NCBI RefSeq assembly: GCF_030272615.1
Contig: NC_081409.1
Coordinates: 22,076,260 to 22,140,259, forward strand
DNA: 64,000 nt
Source: Cryptomeria japonica
Lineage: Eukaryota > Streptophyta > Pinopsida > Cupressales > Cupressaceae
Reading direction: 5' to 3'
Shown: one piece after another, positions 11,285 through 21,999 of the stretch
How the letters are laid out: every line of letters begins with the position of its first letter
Numbering within the stretch: the first letter of the stretch is position 1
Program-made: the position numbers and the translations under genes
The notes under the pieces: generated by a model
What the model saw: only the letters and a program-made list of their open reading frames with translations
Database searches by the model: none
Told to the model about the DNA's origin: nothing

Positions 11285-11360
11285 AATTAGCAGCTGCGCC
11301 ACTTGTCACTCTTTCATTTGCTTGAACTGATAGTATTTCGGGAAACCCTAATTAGGGTTT

Positions 11361-11740
11361 AGGACTTTCAATCATGGCCCTTGATCACTGTTTGATCTCG
11401 GCCATTCATTTATTTTTTGAGAAACTATATAAGGTTGCCTCCTCTCATTTGAAAAGGGTGAGGTTTTTGATGTATTGTTGCTTAAGGTCATTTCCAGATA
11501 ATATATTGCATGTGCGCTGCTTTATAATCTCTATTATTTGAATGATTTGTAGGACTTTCAATCATGGCCCTTGATCACTGTTTGATCTCGGCCATTCATT
11601 TATTTTTTGAGAAACTATATAAGGTTGCCTCCTCTCATTTGAAAAGGGTGAGGTTTTTGATGTATTGTTGCTTAAGGTCATTTCTAGATAATATATTGCA
11701 TGTGCGCTGCTTTATAATCTCTATTATTTGAATGATTTGC
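11361..11740 (+). repeat. 190-bp tandem duplication that doubles the TATA box
   Basis: AGGACTTTCAATCATGG starts at 11361 and again at 11551. By eye the two 190-bp copies differ at one internal position (11494 versus 11684) and at the last base. Both carry ACTATATAAGG (11424-11434 and 11614-11624). The event is much younger than the stop-ridden reading frame, unless it is an assembly artefact. Confidence 0.9.
11425..11434 (+). promoter_or_regulatory. TATA box of E1 (first copy)
   Basis: CTATATAAGG lies about 930 bp before the 3' end of E1; the second copy is at 11615-11624. The equivalent boxes of I (44237) and E2 (4620) lie about 830 and 800 bp from their ends. Confidence 0.6.
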
Positions 11741-12187
11741 ATGGTTTCAATTGCCTCAACACTTAGTTAGAATTAATTTAGATTTGCTTTCATTGTTGTT
11801 AATTTGAATGAAGGATTTGATAAGTATCAATTGATGGTGTATTTCTGCTCATACTTTTGGTAAATGGATGATTTCCATTCTACCGTGCAAAGTTAGTTTG
11901 AGCCCATCCCCTGTGCATCCCAATATCTCGATCATAAGCACAACCCATTGAAGATTGCACCGGCCTTGTGTAGTTGTCCCTAGTGTGGCGAAGCAAGGTT
12001 TGGTTTCTCGAGAGCACCCAGTTGATACCGTCTCCAGAGTTCGTAGGATTAGATTAGCCTTCCTAAACCCTATCTCTTTTTCCCCTTTCTTTTGAAAGTC
12101 TAAATCCCTGAAAATCCCCCAAAAAAAGAAGAGCCTAAATTGCTAAATCCATCTAAGTTCAGCAATTCAAAAGAATACTTGTCAAAC

Positions 12188-12193
12188 GTAAGT
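12188..12193 (+). promoter_or_regulatory. Splice-donor-like site of E1
   Basis: AAACGTAAGTCCCC matches the plant donor consensus and is conserved in I (44857) and E2 (3999-4004). It lies 168 bp before the 3' end of E1. Confidence 0.55.
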
Positions 12194-12361
12194 CCCCCTT
12201 GAAAATTTCAGCATATACTACCCAAGAAGCTATTCCACTAAAGTCGCTTGTTCGCACATATAGACCTTGGAATCAGTAGTGATTTTTCAGGAGAGAATAG
12301 AATACCTTCGGGTATCCTATCCTAATGTTTGGTAGATGATAAAATAGACACCAACAGATAT

Positions 12362-13668
12362 CTCCAAAGATAACCTTCCTCATGCGAAGCAAGTTGCTCC
12401 AATGTAGAAATTTCGGTGATTGCCCATCTTTCAATATTCCTTCTTTCACCAAAATCTGCTTAGGCGTTTTCCTTATTTCTTGCAAAATAGGGATAGTGAA
12501 GTCCCTAGTGTAGACAAAAGTGTCAAATGTTGCCATGAGAACTTGAGTTCTTCCGAGGATTCTCACAGCTCTATCAAGTATCTTCATTATATCTCTTACG
12601 AATTTGTTAGCCTTCTTGAGGGATTTATTTACCCAAGCATCCATTAGATGTGCTGAATTTCTTACTTTCTCTATGTGATCCACTAATTTTGGAGGAAGCA
12701 ACGGTGGTGGTGTAGCCGATGGATCATGTTGCCTTAATGGCTCCTTGAATTGTTGGGAGTAATTTCTCCATGCACTTACTTCTCTCTCCAACTTTCTATT
12801 CTTTTCTACTTCCATCCAAAGCATATCATGGACTGTTTTCACTGAATCATTCATATCACCCAATGCTTGCTTTGTGGAAGGTGGACCCAAATCAATGAAT
12901 TTCCACATCATACTCCTTTGTCATAATCTCACCTTCAAATTTGTTTACTCTTGGGGTGGCGATTTTGTATGGCTCGAGAACCTGTATTATCCCTTATCAC
13001 TTTGGACATCTTAGTTGCTTTCTTCCTTTCAGTGACTTATTGAGTTTGATTTAGAAGACTATCCAGATCACCCAATGGTTCTTCCTCCACTGCTATTACT
13101 TCTTTTGCGAGCCTCTCTTTGAGCCATGTCAAGATGGAGGATCTTCCTTAAAATCAACTCTATTTAGTTTGCTAGGAAGTTTTCTTTTGTCAGGTCGACT
13201 CTCCAATAGCCAGTATTTATTGACGATTCCCAGACATGTCTCAGGGTCATCATCATAGAATGCTTTTGCTCCTTCCATGCTTCTATAAATCATATCTTTG
13301 GCTCAAGTATATGGAAAGCTTCACTAATGGTCGCCTAGGATAGATAAGCAAGTACTCTTGCATCGGGTGCCTCTATTGCCCTTGTATGGGAGTCATAGCA
13401 TTTAGTGCACTCGACCATCAGTTCATAACATTGTATGGCCGGAGGAAAACCAACTACCTTGATAATTCCGCTCTCCATTATCTTCGTAGCTGTTGCTGAA
13501 GGTTTACTTGTGTATAGTGAGCTACAAAATCTCGACATCAAATCGCCCAAGATTAGTATCTCCCACGTTGCTCCAATAGGAAGTGATCTTAGTTTCCAGC
13601 ACTTCACTTTTTGAATCTTCTTTGAAGAGGGTTTGATGTGTGCCTGCTCCAACCTTTGGTGCCGCCAT
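12362..13668 (-). pseudogene. E2 unnamed protein, N-terminal and middle part
   Basis: The start is ATG 13666-13668, eight bases after an AG that could be the acceptor. The first 40 codons carry the family block Y-W-S-N-V-G-D-T-N-L-G, then a stop and shifts. Recognisable family text resumes with KIMESGIIKVVGFPP and APDARVL at 13.5-13.35 kb. A later open stretch (12911 down to the E1 junction) is charged and coiled-coil-like and ends in codons GGA GAT ATC, where E1 enters. The part matching roughly codons 130-500 of E1 seems missing. It is not a functional gene. Confidence 0.6.
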
Positions 13669-14384
13669 ACTTCACCTAAAAGAATTGTCTAAGTTAGAAT
13701 TATGGTGTGAAAAGCACTTAAATTACTGATTCAATGCCTATGAGGCATTAGCAATAATGAATGGCTATAACATTGACTAAGACAAAACCTAAACTCAAGC
13801 AAATTTGAAAAGGAGCATTTAAATCTCACTAATTCTTTATTTTCAGTATGCTATCCACAACTTCATCCTAAATTCATGATGTTAAGAGGATCCAATTTCA
13901 CTTAAAATGATCAAATTTAATATATATCAGACCTGCACAAAGTTTTCATCAGTCTGAATATCAAATATACCTCTGAATTTGGTGATTTTGACTCTATGAT
14001 GATGCACCTAACAAAGGAGATGACTGATAATACTCAGTATATTCATTGAACGCTGCAGATGAATGAATGAAATCGCTTCACTTTTGATCAAATTCGCTGC
14101 TCAATGGAGGTTTAGATCACTGCTCTGCTGCTTAAGATATAATTCGCTTTGCTTATGATGATCAAATGATATGATTCAAACGCACCTTTATAGGCGTCTA
14201 AGGAAAGGGTGTGTCTCTTCCCTCATTTAGGCCGACTTGACTACATTTTGTAAAAAAAAAATTATTTTCATCTAAAGGAGCCGACTTGATTGCATTTTTG
14301 AACATTTTCCTTTTTAAGTTAAACCCTTGGCACTAATGATGTTCATTTTTATTGTCAAGAAGAAATTTGAACTTTTTTACATAG

Positions 14385-14520
14385 CAGAGGAAGAATTTCA
14401 TACTTTTTGAATGGCAATAGAAGGATTTCGGAATTTTTGACTAGCAATGGAAGTGCATCGGACTTCTTGGAAGGCAATGGAAGTGCATCGGACTTCTTGA
14501 ATGGCAATGGAAGTTACCTC
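14385..14520. repeat. Short tandem array, period about 33 bp
   Basis: Four imperfect copies of GGCAATGGAAGTGCATCGGA plus CTTCTTGAAT-like sequence; the last copies are nearly identical. It lies in the E2 leader. Confidence 0.7.
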
Positions 14521-15127
14521 AAATAGCTATCTTCCAGCCAGCTCCCATCAAGATCTTGCTTGATTCAGTCCTTGGTTTCAATCCTCATGTCAATCATTCA
14601 TGTTAATGAGCAAATGAAAGGTTGTATTTGTGCCAAGGCACAAAAAATGCTCAAGATGCTTGTTCCATTCGCTCAAGCTCTTCCATTTACTATCACCAAT
14701 TAATCTTCAAAACAAGTCTTTGTGCCCAAATCGGACCTCTAAAAAGTCAAAAAATATATTCTAGCCCAGATCGGTGATTGGAAGACATCACTTAGCAAAG
14801 GAAATAATTTGTGATCCATAGAGAACAAAGGCAAAGTTTTGGACTTTCCAAGTGTCAAAGAAAGAAAATCGGACTTTTGGGAGAGCAAAGGAAGTTTTTC
14901 TATACTTAGTCAAATTTCGCCCAAGTGAATTGCCTCTCAAACCTCTTCGCCTACCTTACTCAAATTGACACCATATCTCACACTTCTTGCCATCCAAAGG
15001 TGATGATCGAACAAAGTGATCATCATAAATCAGTTCAAATTGTTCCATTGCAAGGATTGGATTGCTGCAAAAACATCCAATGCTCATCCTTGATCAAAAG
15101 GTTTTCTATGTTGATCGGAGCTTCCAT

Positions 15128-15215
15128 GAGGTCAAAGGAAGTGACAGTCAATGCCATAGAGCAAAGGAAGTGACTGTTAATGCCATAGAGCAAAGGAAGT
15201 GACCGTCAATGCCCT
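15128..15215. repeat. Short tandem array, period about 35 bp
   Basis: GCAAAGGAAGTGAC followed by (A/T/C)GT(C/T)AATGCC(A/C) occurs three times in a row near 15132, 15165 and 15196. It lies in the E2 leader. Confidence 0.7.
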
Positions 15216-15650
15216 GGTTGCTGATCTAGGCAATCAAAGGAAATTTTCACGCCTCAGCCAAATTAAGCATTCCATCCCTAGTTAAGCAAAAGATAAGTCA
15301 TTCATTTGCTAGGCCTTGACAACTGACTGACTTCACTTCATCCTAAAGAGAGAGACTTAACCTGATTTCCTCCTTGCCACTTGAGAAAGTGCACTTCTTC
15401 AACACAATGGTTAATAGGAAAAGACTTTGCTACTATCCTAGAAAGCAAAACAAAGTGGGGTTTCACATTTGCAACGGGGCGATGTGTGAATACGTCACAA
15501 CAGTAACCAACTTAGTTCAAGCAAGGTAAAGTTAGAAAGTACCTAGCTTTTACATAAAAAAGAGTCTAAATTCTAGCCTTTAAAAGACTTTGACAAAAAG
15601 TCACAACAATTAAAACAAGCATTGAAAACCAAGAGACAATTTAAACATTT

Positions 15651-15960
15651 AATTTTCTTAAACAGCTCAAAAAAAATCACATTTCTGCACTTGTATTGAC
15701 ACCTTTGGTAGAAGCTCTTTGAATTGCAACCTTTTTTTGTTGATGTAAAGATTTAACTTTGAATGCCCTAAACAATTTACCAGCTTAAGAGAAGATTTTG
15801 TTTTTAATTTTCTTAAACAGCTCAAAAAAAATCACATTTCTGCACTTGTATTGACACCTTTGGTAGAAGCTCTTTGAATTGCAACCTTTTTTTGTTGATG
15901 TAAAGATTTAACTTTGAATGCCCTAAACAATTTACCAGCTTAAGAGAAGATTTTGTTTTT
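15651..15960. repeat. 155-bp tandem duplication, seemingly perfect
   Basis: AATTTTCTTAAACAGCTC starts at 15651 and at 15806, and I see no difference between the two units. It doubles the end of the E3 coding relic and the start of its 3' noncoding part. Confidence 0.9.
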
Positions 15961-15981
15961 AGGAACCACTACATTGACCCT

Positions 15982-16990
15982 TTATTTCCACGTATTATGA
16001 TCCCTCTGAACATTTTCCAATTCTTGATGATAGCCATGCAAATGATCAATACACGCATCCAAAACAACGGAAACAATACTTAGCCTTCTCATCACATCTG
16101 CACCAAAAATTTGCCTATTGCTCAATTCTGCATCAATTTTAGCCTCAAAGCTGCCTTGCATCACTTGCACATTTATATCTTGATTCTGTTCATTCATTAA
16201 TGTATCCTTGATGACTGTTTGAAGATCATTCAAAGCTTTTATTTTCAGCTGCACACAAGTTGCCATAGTTGCTCCTTCTCGACTATGATCTAGCTAATAT
16301 TCAAATTCTTCCACTATGCTTTCTAGCCACATTTGGATTGATTTTCTCCTTCACTTGAGAAAATCTTGAGAGAGATCAAGGTATCAATATTTATCTCCTT
16401 CATTTCCTTGAGTTCCTTGACAATTTTTTGCCAAGTTAACTGTTCTTCCCTAAACATTTTTCACTTTTAAATTTCTTGCCTCTTATGATCTATCTCTTCA
16501 TGGATCACTTTGACCTTGTTGATCAATTCCAAAGCTTGCATTTTCATTTGATCCACCCAACTCTCAATCATCTTCCCATGAGACTAATATTTTTGTATAT
16601 TCTCTATGATTCCTTTATCAACAATTCCCTCAAACTAAAAATTGCTGCAGTAGGAGCTGGTACAAAGGTTAAGGCCAAAGTGCCCACAATTGATTGGTGG
16701 CAAGAAGACAAGGCTTTCACCTGTTGTTTAAGCTGATCCTTTGTTTGCTTTTCCTTATTTGTTCTCTCTACTAGTTTGGCTGCAAAAACATGGAAATTAT
16801 GAACATCTCCTTCATGTGTTGAAGGACCCAAATCTACTTCAGAGATACAAAAATCAGATTCACTGGCTTCATCCACATTCTTCTCTATGATAAGCTGAGC
16901 AATTTCAACACATAAATTGACTAATAAGGAGTCTACTGCTAATCTGAATACCACTTTAGTCTTCTTTGGTTTCACACTTTTCTGAATCAA
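15982..16990 (-). pseudogene. E3 unnamed family protein, C-terminal relic
   Basis: Two open stretches (16990-16604 and 16266-15982) are charged and coiled-coil-like. CVEIAQLIIEKNVDEA matches the E2 text VAQIILEKEIDAG, and an LGPST word matches E2 LGPPST. The intervening 340 bp has stops and shifts. The product is unknown and the copy is dead. Confidence 0.5.
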
Positions 16991-17099
16991 GTTGGCATTG
17001 TATCAAAATCTAGTGTTACCGAATGACCCTCTTCTTCCTTTGTAAGCTTTGTTGTAGCCACGATGAAGCAAATGCTTATGTAGGTTTTCGTATGTTGAT

Positions 17100-17590
17100 G
17101 AATGGTGGTTCCACTGATGTAGGAATTTTAGAAACAAAAGGTAAAAGAGTTTAATCACAAGAAGTATCTATAACTAGCACTTCGGGAGGTACAAAACCAC
17201 CATGGGAAGGAGAGAGAATCAAAGATGAAAAACTCTTGCTCGGCAATAAATCTTGTGGCCCAAATTTTTTTTTAAATTGGAACTCAACGAAAAATGGGGA
17301 AAAATCGGCAAATTTATCAAACATTTGAAAATATATAATTTCTTAAAATATTCTTAAAAAAAAATACATACACTAAATTTATAGAACATAATAACATATT
17401 ACTGATTTCCATCATATATAAATCATAGTTTGAGTTAAATACATATCATATACCAAAAAACAAGTGCAACTTCTAAATAAGTTTGAGTCCAATACATATC
17501 GTAGAGTCTTGACCACAAAACAAATATAGTCTCTAAATACATATTAAGTTCAAGCTTACATATCAATGAAAATTAGAAATTATAGATTTC
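17100..17590. other. No gene seen
   Basis: AT-rich sequence between the E3 remnant and the hAT relic. It may include the 3' end of the hAT element, but I cannot point to terminal inverted repeats or an 8-bp duplication. Confidence 0.3.
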
Positions 17591-19992
17591 GTCTACGACT
17601 AAAGCTCAAAAACCTTTGTTGCCACTGAGTGGGTGCTGAAGTAGATGGTGTTGCTGCTGCAATATCCTCAAACTGCGAGGTTACTGCCTCTACTGGATCA
17701 GCAAACTCATCTTTTTCCTCCTCACATTTTGCCACTTACGTCGCCCATTCAGTTGCCTCCCTCTCCAACTCAGCTAAGTGATCGTCAGTGAAAAATGGTT
17801 CCACATCAACATCAGCAGTAGTAGCACCATCAGGTTCAGCAATCCAATCTGCTGAATATGGATCAATCTCATCTAGTGTCAAGTGCTTCATGTGAACCAG
17901 GCCCTTGTACCCTCTTTTCATAAAAATCAAAGGTTGTACCGCACATATACAAGGTCATTAAAAAGCTTTTGAGTCAACCTATTACGTTTTTTGTGTGAAT
18001 AGCCTCAAAGACACTCCAATTGCGCTCACAACCAGAAGCACAAGAAGGTTGAGATAATATGTGGATTGAAAGCCTTTGAAGATTAGGCGTTGCGGCACCA
18101 TAACTTCCCACCACAGATCTGCAAGGATAAAAATTGACATTTATAACTTGGTAAAGATTTTTATAAACTTAAAGATTGAAATAAATGGTAAAATAAATTT
18201 AAGAGAACATTTTTTTTTTACCTAGCAGCAGGGTATCTCTCTTACGAACAAAAATAGGTGAAGAAAATAATGGCCCTTCTTCCCTCTTATAACTCTGTAA
18301 CTCATCAAGTATGAGGTCTTGAATTCTTTCATCAACAACTAACCTCTGAATACATGTGTCAAGGCCAACTTGAACCTCTGCATTTGCTTTGAAAGTAGAG
18401 GAGGAAAAAAAATTGGGGTTCAAATAGTAGGTAGCAACATGAATATGTTGGTGGAGTTGTCATTTTCACCTCCGATCAATTATGCGCCATATGGGTTCAT
18501 ATTTGGTCATGTCTAGCCCATACAAGTGCTAAATTGCCTCTTTGGCCTTATCCATGGCCTCATATAGATACCCTATGGGGTTTTTATCCCCATCCACTAT
18601 CCATAGAACCTTCACCAACGGTTCTAACAACTAGATATGAAAAATTTAACAAAAATTAGCAAAGTGTAATATTAGAAAATTAAAAAATAAATCATCAATC
18701 AAAGGTTGAAAACTCACATTGATGATCTCCTCCATGAATTTGGTAAATCTATCATCAAAAATGGCATTCACAACCTTCTCTACTTCAGACTTCCTAGAAT
18801 AAGGACTCTCCAACCATCTCACTCACAAACATCCGCTTCAAGTTGGGCAATGCTCCTAATATGCTTTGTAAGTTGAGGAACTTAGTGGCAAAGCGCGTGA
18901 CTCCTGAATTCACAAGATCCTTACCATCAATGTGTCGTCTCATAAGCTCCAAGACCCATGTGTGGTTGTAGATGTACTTTGTGATTTCCCTTCCATCTTC
19001 AACCACATTCTTCACCCAACTTAGTTTCCCTATGTCCTCAAGAAGCAAGTCAAGACAATGAGCAGCACAAGGGCTCCAAAATAATGTTGGATGCCTAGTC
19101 TATAGAAGTTTATCGGCTACCACATATGCAGTTCCATTATCAGTCACAATCTAAACAAAATTTTGCACTCCCACTTCTGTCACCGCCTCATCCAAAATGT
19201 TGCACAAGGTTTCTGCATTTTCACTTCATTTGAGGTACCAACCGATTTTATAAAAACCAGTTGTCCCCCTAAAGCAACTAGAAAGTTGATTAGTGTCCTA
19301 TTCCTACCCATCTATCCACCCATCAGATAAAATGGTGCAGCCATTCTTTTCTCAAATCCTCTTTCGTTGTTCCACTGGTTGTAGTGTGTTTTGGACATCA
19401 TCCTGCAATAATGGCCCACTCAACTCATAACGACTTGGGGACTTGAACCCCTTACTTACCACAGTCAATGCAATGACCAATTGCTCCCAATATAGACTAG
19501 AAGCAATACTAAACGGAATACTATTGTAATACCAACATCTAACACATGCCACCTTTGCTTGTTGATGCACTTCCTTATTCCATGAAGTACCTTGCAATCC
19601 ATGTTGCACACCAGGAGTGTTACGGGGAAAGAAAAAACTAGACATATTGCTGCCCACCCCTATACTTCCCGATCCTGTAGAATTGAGATTTGTCATTGGG
19701 GCTGCCATTGCCTCTATTGTCCTCTTTTTTTTGTCTTCTTTTGCTCATATTCTGAAAGCCTTGCTTTTGCCTCCCTCTCAACCTCACCAAGGCAATTTTC
19801 ACATAGCATAATATTCTAACCAGTGATCCATGCAAGGTGATATTTGAGTCGATGTATGCCACCAGTCACAGATTTCATGCAATGGTTACAAATAACCTCT
19901 CCTTGCAATGCACCTTGTGTGCCATGTTTCCATAAAGGATCCCTCTTTCTACCACAAGCTTTACTTCCACCAGCTCTAGTTGCAAAAGCCAT
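17590..19992 (-). pseudogene. hAT-superfamily transposase relic (BED finger, DUF659 type)
   Basis: The start is ATG 19990-19992. The N-terminus has a BED zinc finger: DPLWKHG, then CNHC and H-x4-H (about 19950-19850). The core follows at about 19220-18790: the IVTDNGTAYVVA block with its catalytic-type Asp, CAAHCLDLLLEDIGKL, then WVLELMRRH and RFATKFLNLQS, all typical of plant hAT transposases. The C-terminal dimerisation region shows GCERNWSVFEAIHTK near 18030-17995. Stops interrupt the frame (for example before SENAETL, before IVTDNG and after KYHLAWITG) and there is a shift after EAIHTK. It once cut and pasted DNA from the nucleus and is now inactive. No TIRs were identified. Confidence 0.85.
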
Positions 19993-21245
19993 TGTCTTTT
20001 ATAAAAATTCAAAAGAAACCTAGCAAAAGAGAGAGTCAACATAAAAAATTAATAAGTCCATCGCATCCATAGTTTATAACTTTATAATTATATAAAAAGA
20101 AAACACGAATATTATGTGTCAAAAGATTCAGGAGCATGCCAAGTAAGGTTTAGAATCTTAGCCTTCACTATCATATTCTTGCTAGACTAAGCTGGCTAGT
20201 TTAATATGACATTTATTTTCTAATTGATTTTAGTAAAACTATGTGTAGCTTTCCAGTATTGGGGAAGTTGCAAACCACCTTCAATCTGATTTCAGCGAGC
20301 TTGGACTTCACTGTATGCTTAAGGATTGTAAATCTAGATCATCCTTCCATGTACTTAATAATTTGTAGGGGTACGCTATATTACTGTTTTTTTGTTAGAG
20401 TGATAGGATATCTAATTGCAGTAAGGGTATTTTAAGCTGGGTGTTTCTATTACTAGCATTAGCATTACAAATTTACACCACACTTGGTTGAACAGAATCT
20501 AGAAAGCAATCTAAGCTACCCTCATTGACACAGTAATTACAACCTATATAGCTTTTTACGTGTAAGACAAACTTACCTATTTGTGTTTTGTTGTCCTCAT
20601 TTTTGGATTTTCAAAAATGTGACAAGCCCTACAAATTTTTGCTCAAAATGTGTCATTTTTGTCTCTAAGGCACGTTTTACAAGGTGCAAAACTCACATTT
20701 GTTAGTATCAAATCATTAGGGGTTGTCTTTGTCATCGTTGTCCAAGTTTTGGTGAGTTTTGGCCTTCATTTTCCTAGCTTTCTGTGCAATTTCGGGTTTC
20801 AGAGAAGTCACTGCAAGTTGGAGATTTTATTTTAAGGCATGCTTTTCAAGGCAAAAAATTGCTCCTTTCTGAACTGGACTAATCTTCGATTCATCCTTGA
20901 TCCACGTTTCAAATTTCATTGCATTCTGAGTTTGTTTGCTTGGTATGTAAAATTCCTTACTAGGACTATTTGTAACTAAATGTACACGTTCCAGATTATG
21001 CAGAGAACCACTGTAAAATTCTTTACTAGGACTGTTTGTAAGTAAATGTGTATGTTCCAGAATATGCAGCGAAGTATTATTTTTAACTGATTGATTTTTG
21101 AAGTGCCTCATACTTTCCTTAAATAGTATAATTCATACATTCTAGAACTTACTTGCACACTTATTGATCACATAGCATTGTTTACGCAGTTTATTGTATA
21201 CATTCAATATTGTATAACTAAATATTTTATTGTGCGCCTGTAGTT
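19993..21245. other. Unclassified sequence with a 66-bp duplication
   Basis: No gene is supported. It includes GTAAAATTC(C/T)TTACTAGGAC direct repeats and a stretch with AAGGCACGTTTTACAAGG words. It could hold the 5' end of the hAT element and part of another repeat. Confidence 0.3.
20947..21078. repeat. Tandem duplication, period 66 bp
   Basis: GTAAAATTCCTTACTAGGAC at 20947 and its near copy at 21013, each followed by a GTTCCAGA(T/A)TATGCAG block. Confidence 0.75.
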
Positions 21246-21269
21246 TCGTAGTAATACATCGCCAAAGAT

Positions 21270-21740
21270 TGATTGTAAAACACCTACGATGTAGTCATCT
21301 TGCGGATACCTACGACGCAATCACCTCGTGGCATTCTCCCGTCACGGTCACTGGGCGTCGTTGGTGCAACTCACAGACGTAGAATCATCTCCCGATATCG
21401 GGACTCTTGGCCATGGCGATAATTTGTGTAGACTTCCACTGCTTTTGACAATCACTCCCGCTCGGTGTCTGTAATCACACCCGATAATACCCGACACCGC
21501 TTGTCTGCAGAACACCCGATACTACGTTCGAAGGTAGTTCACTTGCAACTGCGTTTGGGGTTAATACGGAAATACCCCGCCTCGAACACAGGTATATGTG
21601 TATGAATTTATTCTGAACTTACGCCAATGCAATGCTCCACGACCAACACCGGCACGTCTCCAATCTGCTGCTTACACAGCCACGAGCCCACCAATAGGCT
21701 AGTATCACTGACGAAAGGGGACTTATTAAAACTCGAATCC
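21270..21740. other. CpG-rich island of unknown origin
   Basis: This stretch is markedly richer in GC and in CG dinucleotides than anything within several kb (CCTACGACGC, CCGTCACGG, GGGCGTCG, CCCGATATCGGG, CCCGCCTCG). CCCGATA/CCCGACA words recur four or five times. No reading frame has recognisable domains. Confidence 0.5.
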
Positions 21741-21999
21741 TGTCACACAGGGATATATCTCTTCTTCCAAGCTTGCTTAAACATCTCCCGCTATGCCATT
21801 TTATTCCCCTATGAAGTAGTTTTACGAACTACCTTTATTAAATTTACACTAACAATATTAACAAATAAATTAACAATATTAATTATTTATATTAATCCCA
21901 GATTAGAGTATTAATATAAAAATACTTAATAATATGTCATCTTATTTCCACGGTTTATTTCTTTATTTGGGGAACATTACATGGTCTTTTCTTCAAAAT

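Larger units (their letters stand above)
5241..12356 (+). mobile_element. E1: complete 7116-bp family element with exact target duplication
   Basis: E1 begins TGTTGTGACC and ends ACACCAACA. GATAT flanks it on both sides (5236-5240 and 12357-12361). It is inserted in opposite orientation into the reading frame of E2. Order: head with the perfect inverted repeat CCCCATT-GCA-AATGGGG (5265-5281); leader with three tandem arrays (5624-8005); branch-point and acceptor-like sequence ending at 8090; a frame of about 1060 codons (8103-11284); TATA box (11425, duplicated at 11615); splice donor (12188); 3' end. The head sequence does not recur near the 3' end, so there is no LTR pair. I interpret it as a solo giant LTR with a U3-encoded protein, but a new element class is not excluded. 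Confidence 0.8.
11285..12356 (+). other. 3' region of E1 (U3 end, R and U5 if it is an LTR)
   Basis: This noncoding region follows the reading frame. It has a doubled TATA-containing segment, a pyrimidine-rich stretch, a splice-donor-like site and the terminal CAACA. Short blocks are shared with the 3' regions of I and E2: a GGCCATTCAT-like word, CTATATAAGG, ATTGTTGC, CGTAAGTCCCC and a GAGAATAGAATAC-like word. Confidence 0.6.
3813..15502 (-). mobile_element. E2: family element, minus strand, interrupted by E1
   Basis: On the minus strand E2 begins TGTTGTGACG at 15502 and ends CATCAACA at 3813. It is flanked by GTAAC (15503-15507) and ATAAC (3808-3812), a 5-bp target duplication with one transition. 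Without E1 it is about 4.57 kb. In order it has a head with a CCCCG...GGGG-like motif, a leader to 13676, a splice-acceptor-like site, a coding region split by E1 (13668-12362, then 5240-4822), a TATA box (4620-4611), a splice donor (4004-3999) and the 3' end. Its coding region is shorter than that of E1 and I, so the middle seems deleted. No RT, integrase or terminal direct repeat is visible. Confidence 0.75.
13676..15502 (-). other. Leader of E2 with short tandem repeats
   Basis: This noncoding region lies between the E2 head and its reading frame. It contains a GGCAATGGAAGTGCATCGGA array and a CAAAGGAAGTGACNGTNAATGCC array, a minus-strand CCTATAAAGG near 14190, and many GACTT/CGGAC words. 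It corresponds to the leaders of E1 and I but uses different repeat words. Confidence 0.6.
15503..17100 (-). mobile_element. E3 remnant: older family copy hosting E2
   Basis: On the minus strand this holds a C-terminal coding relic of the family (16990-15982 and on to about 15700), then 3'-type noncoding sequence that continues at 3812 beyond E2. No head sequence is visible above 17 kb, so the N-terminal half appears lost or beyond recognition. Confidence 0.5.
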
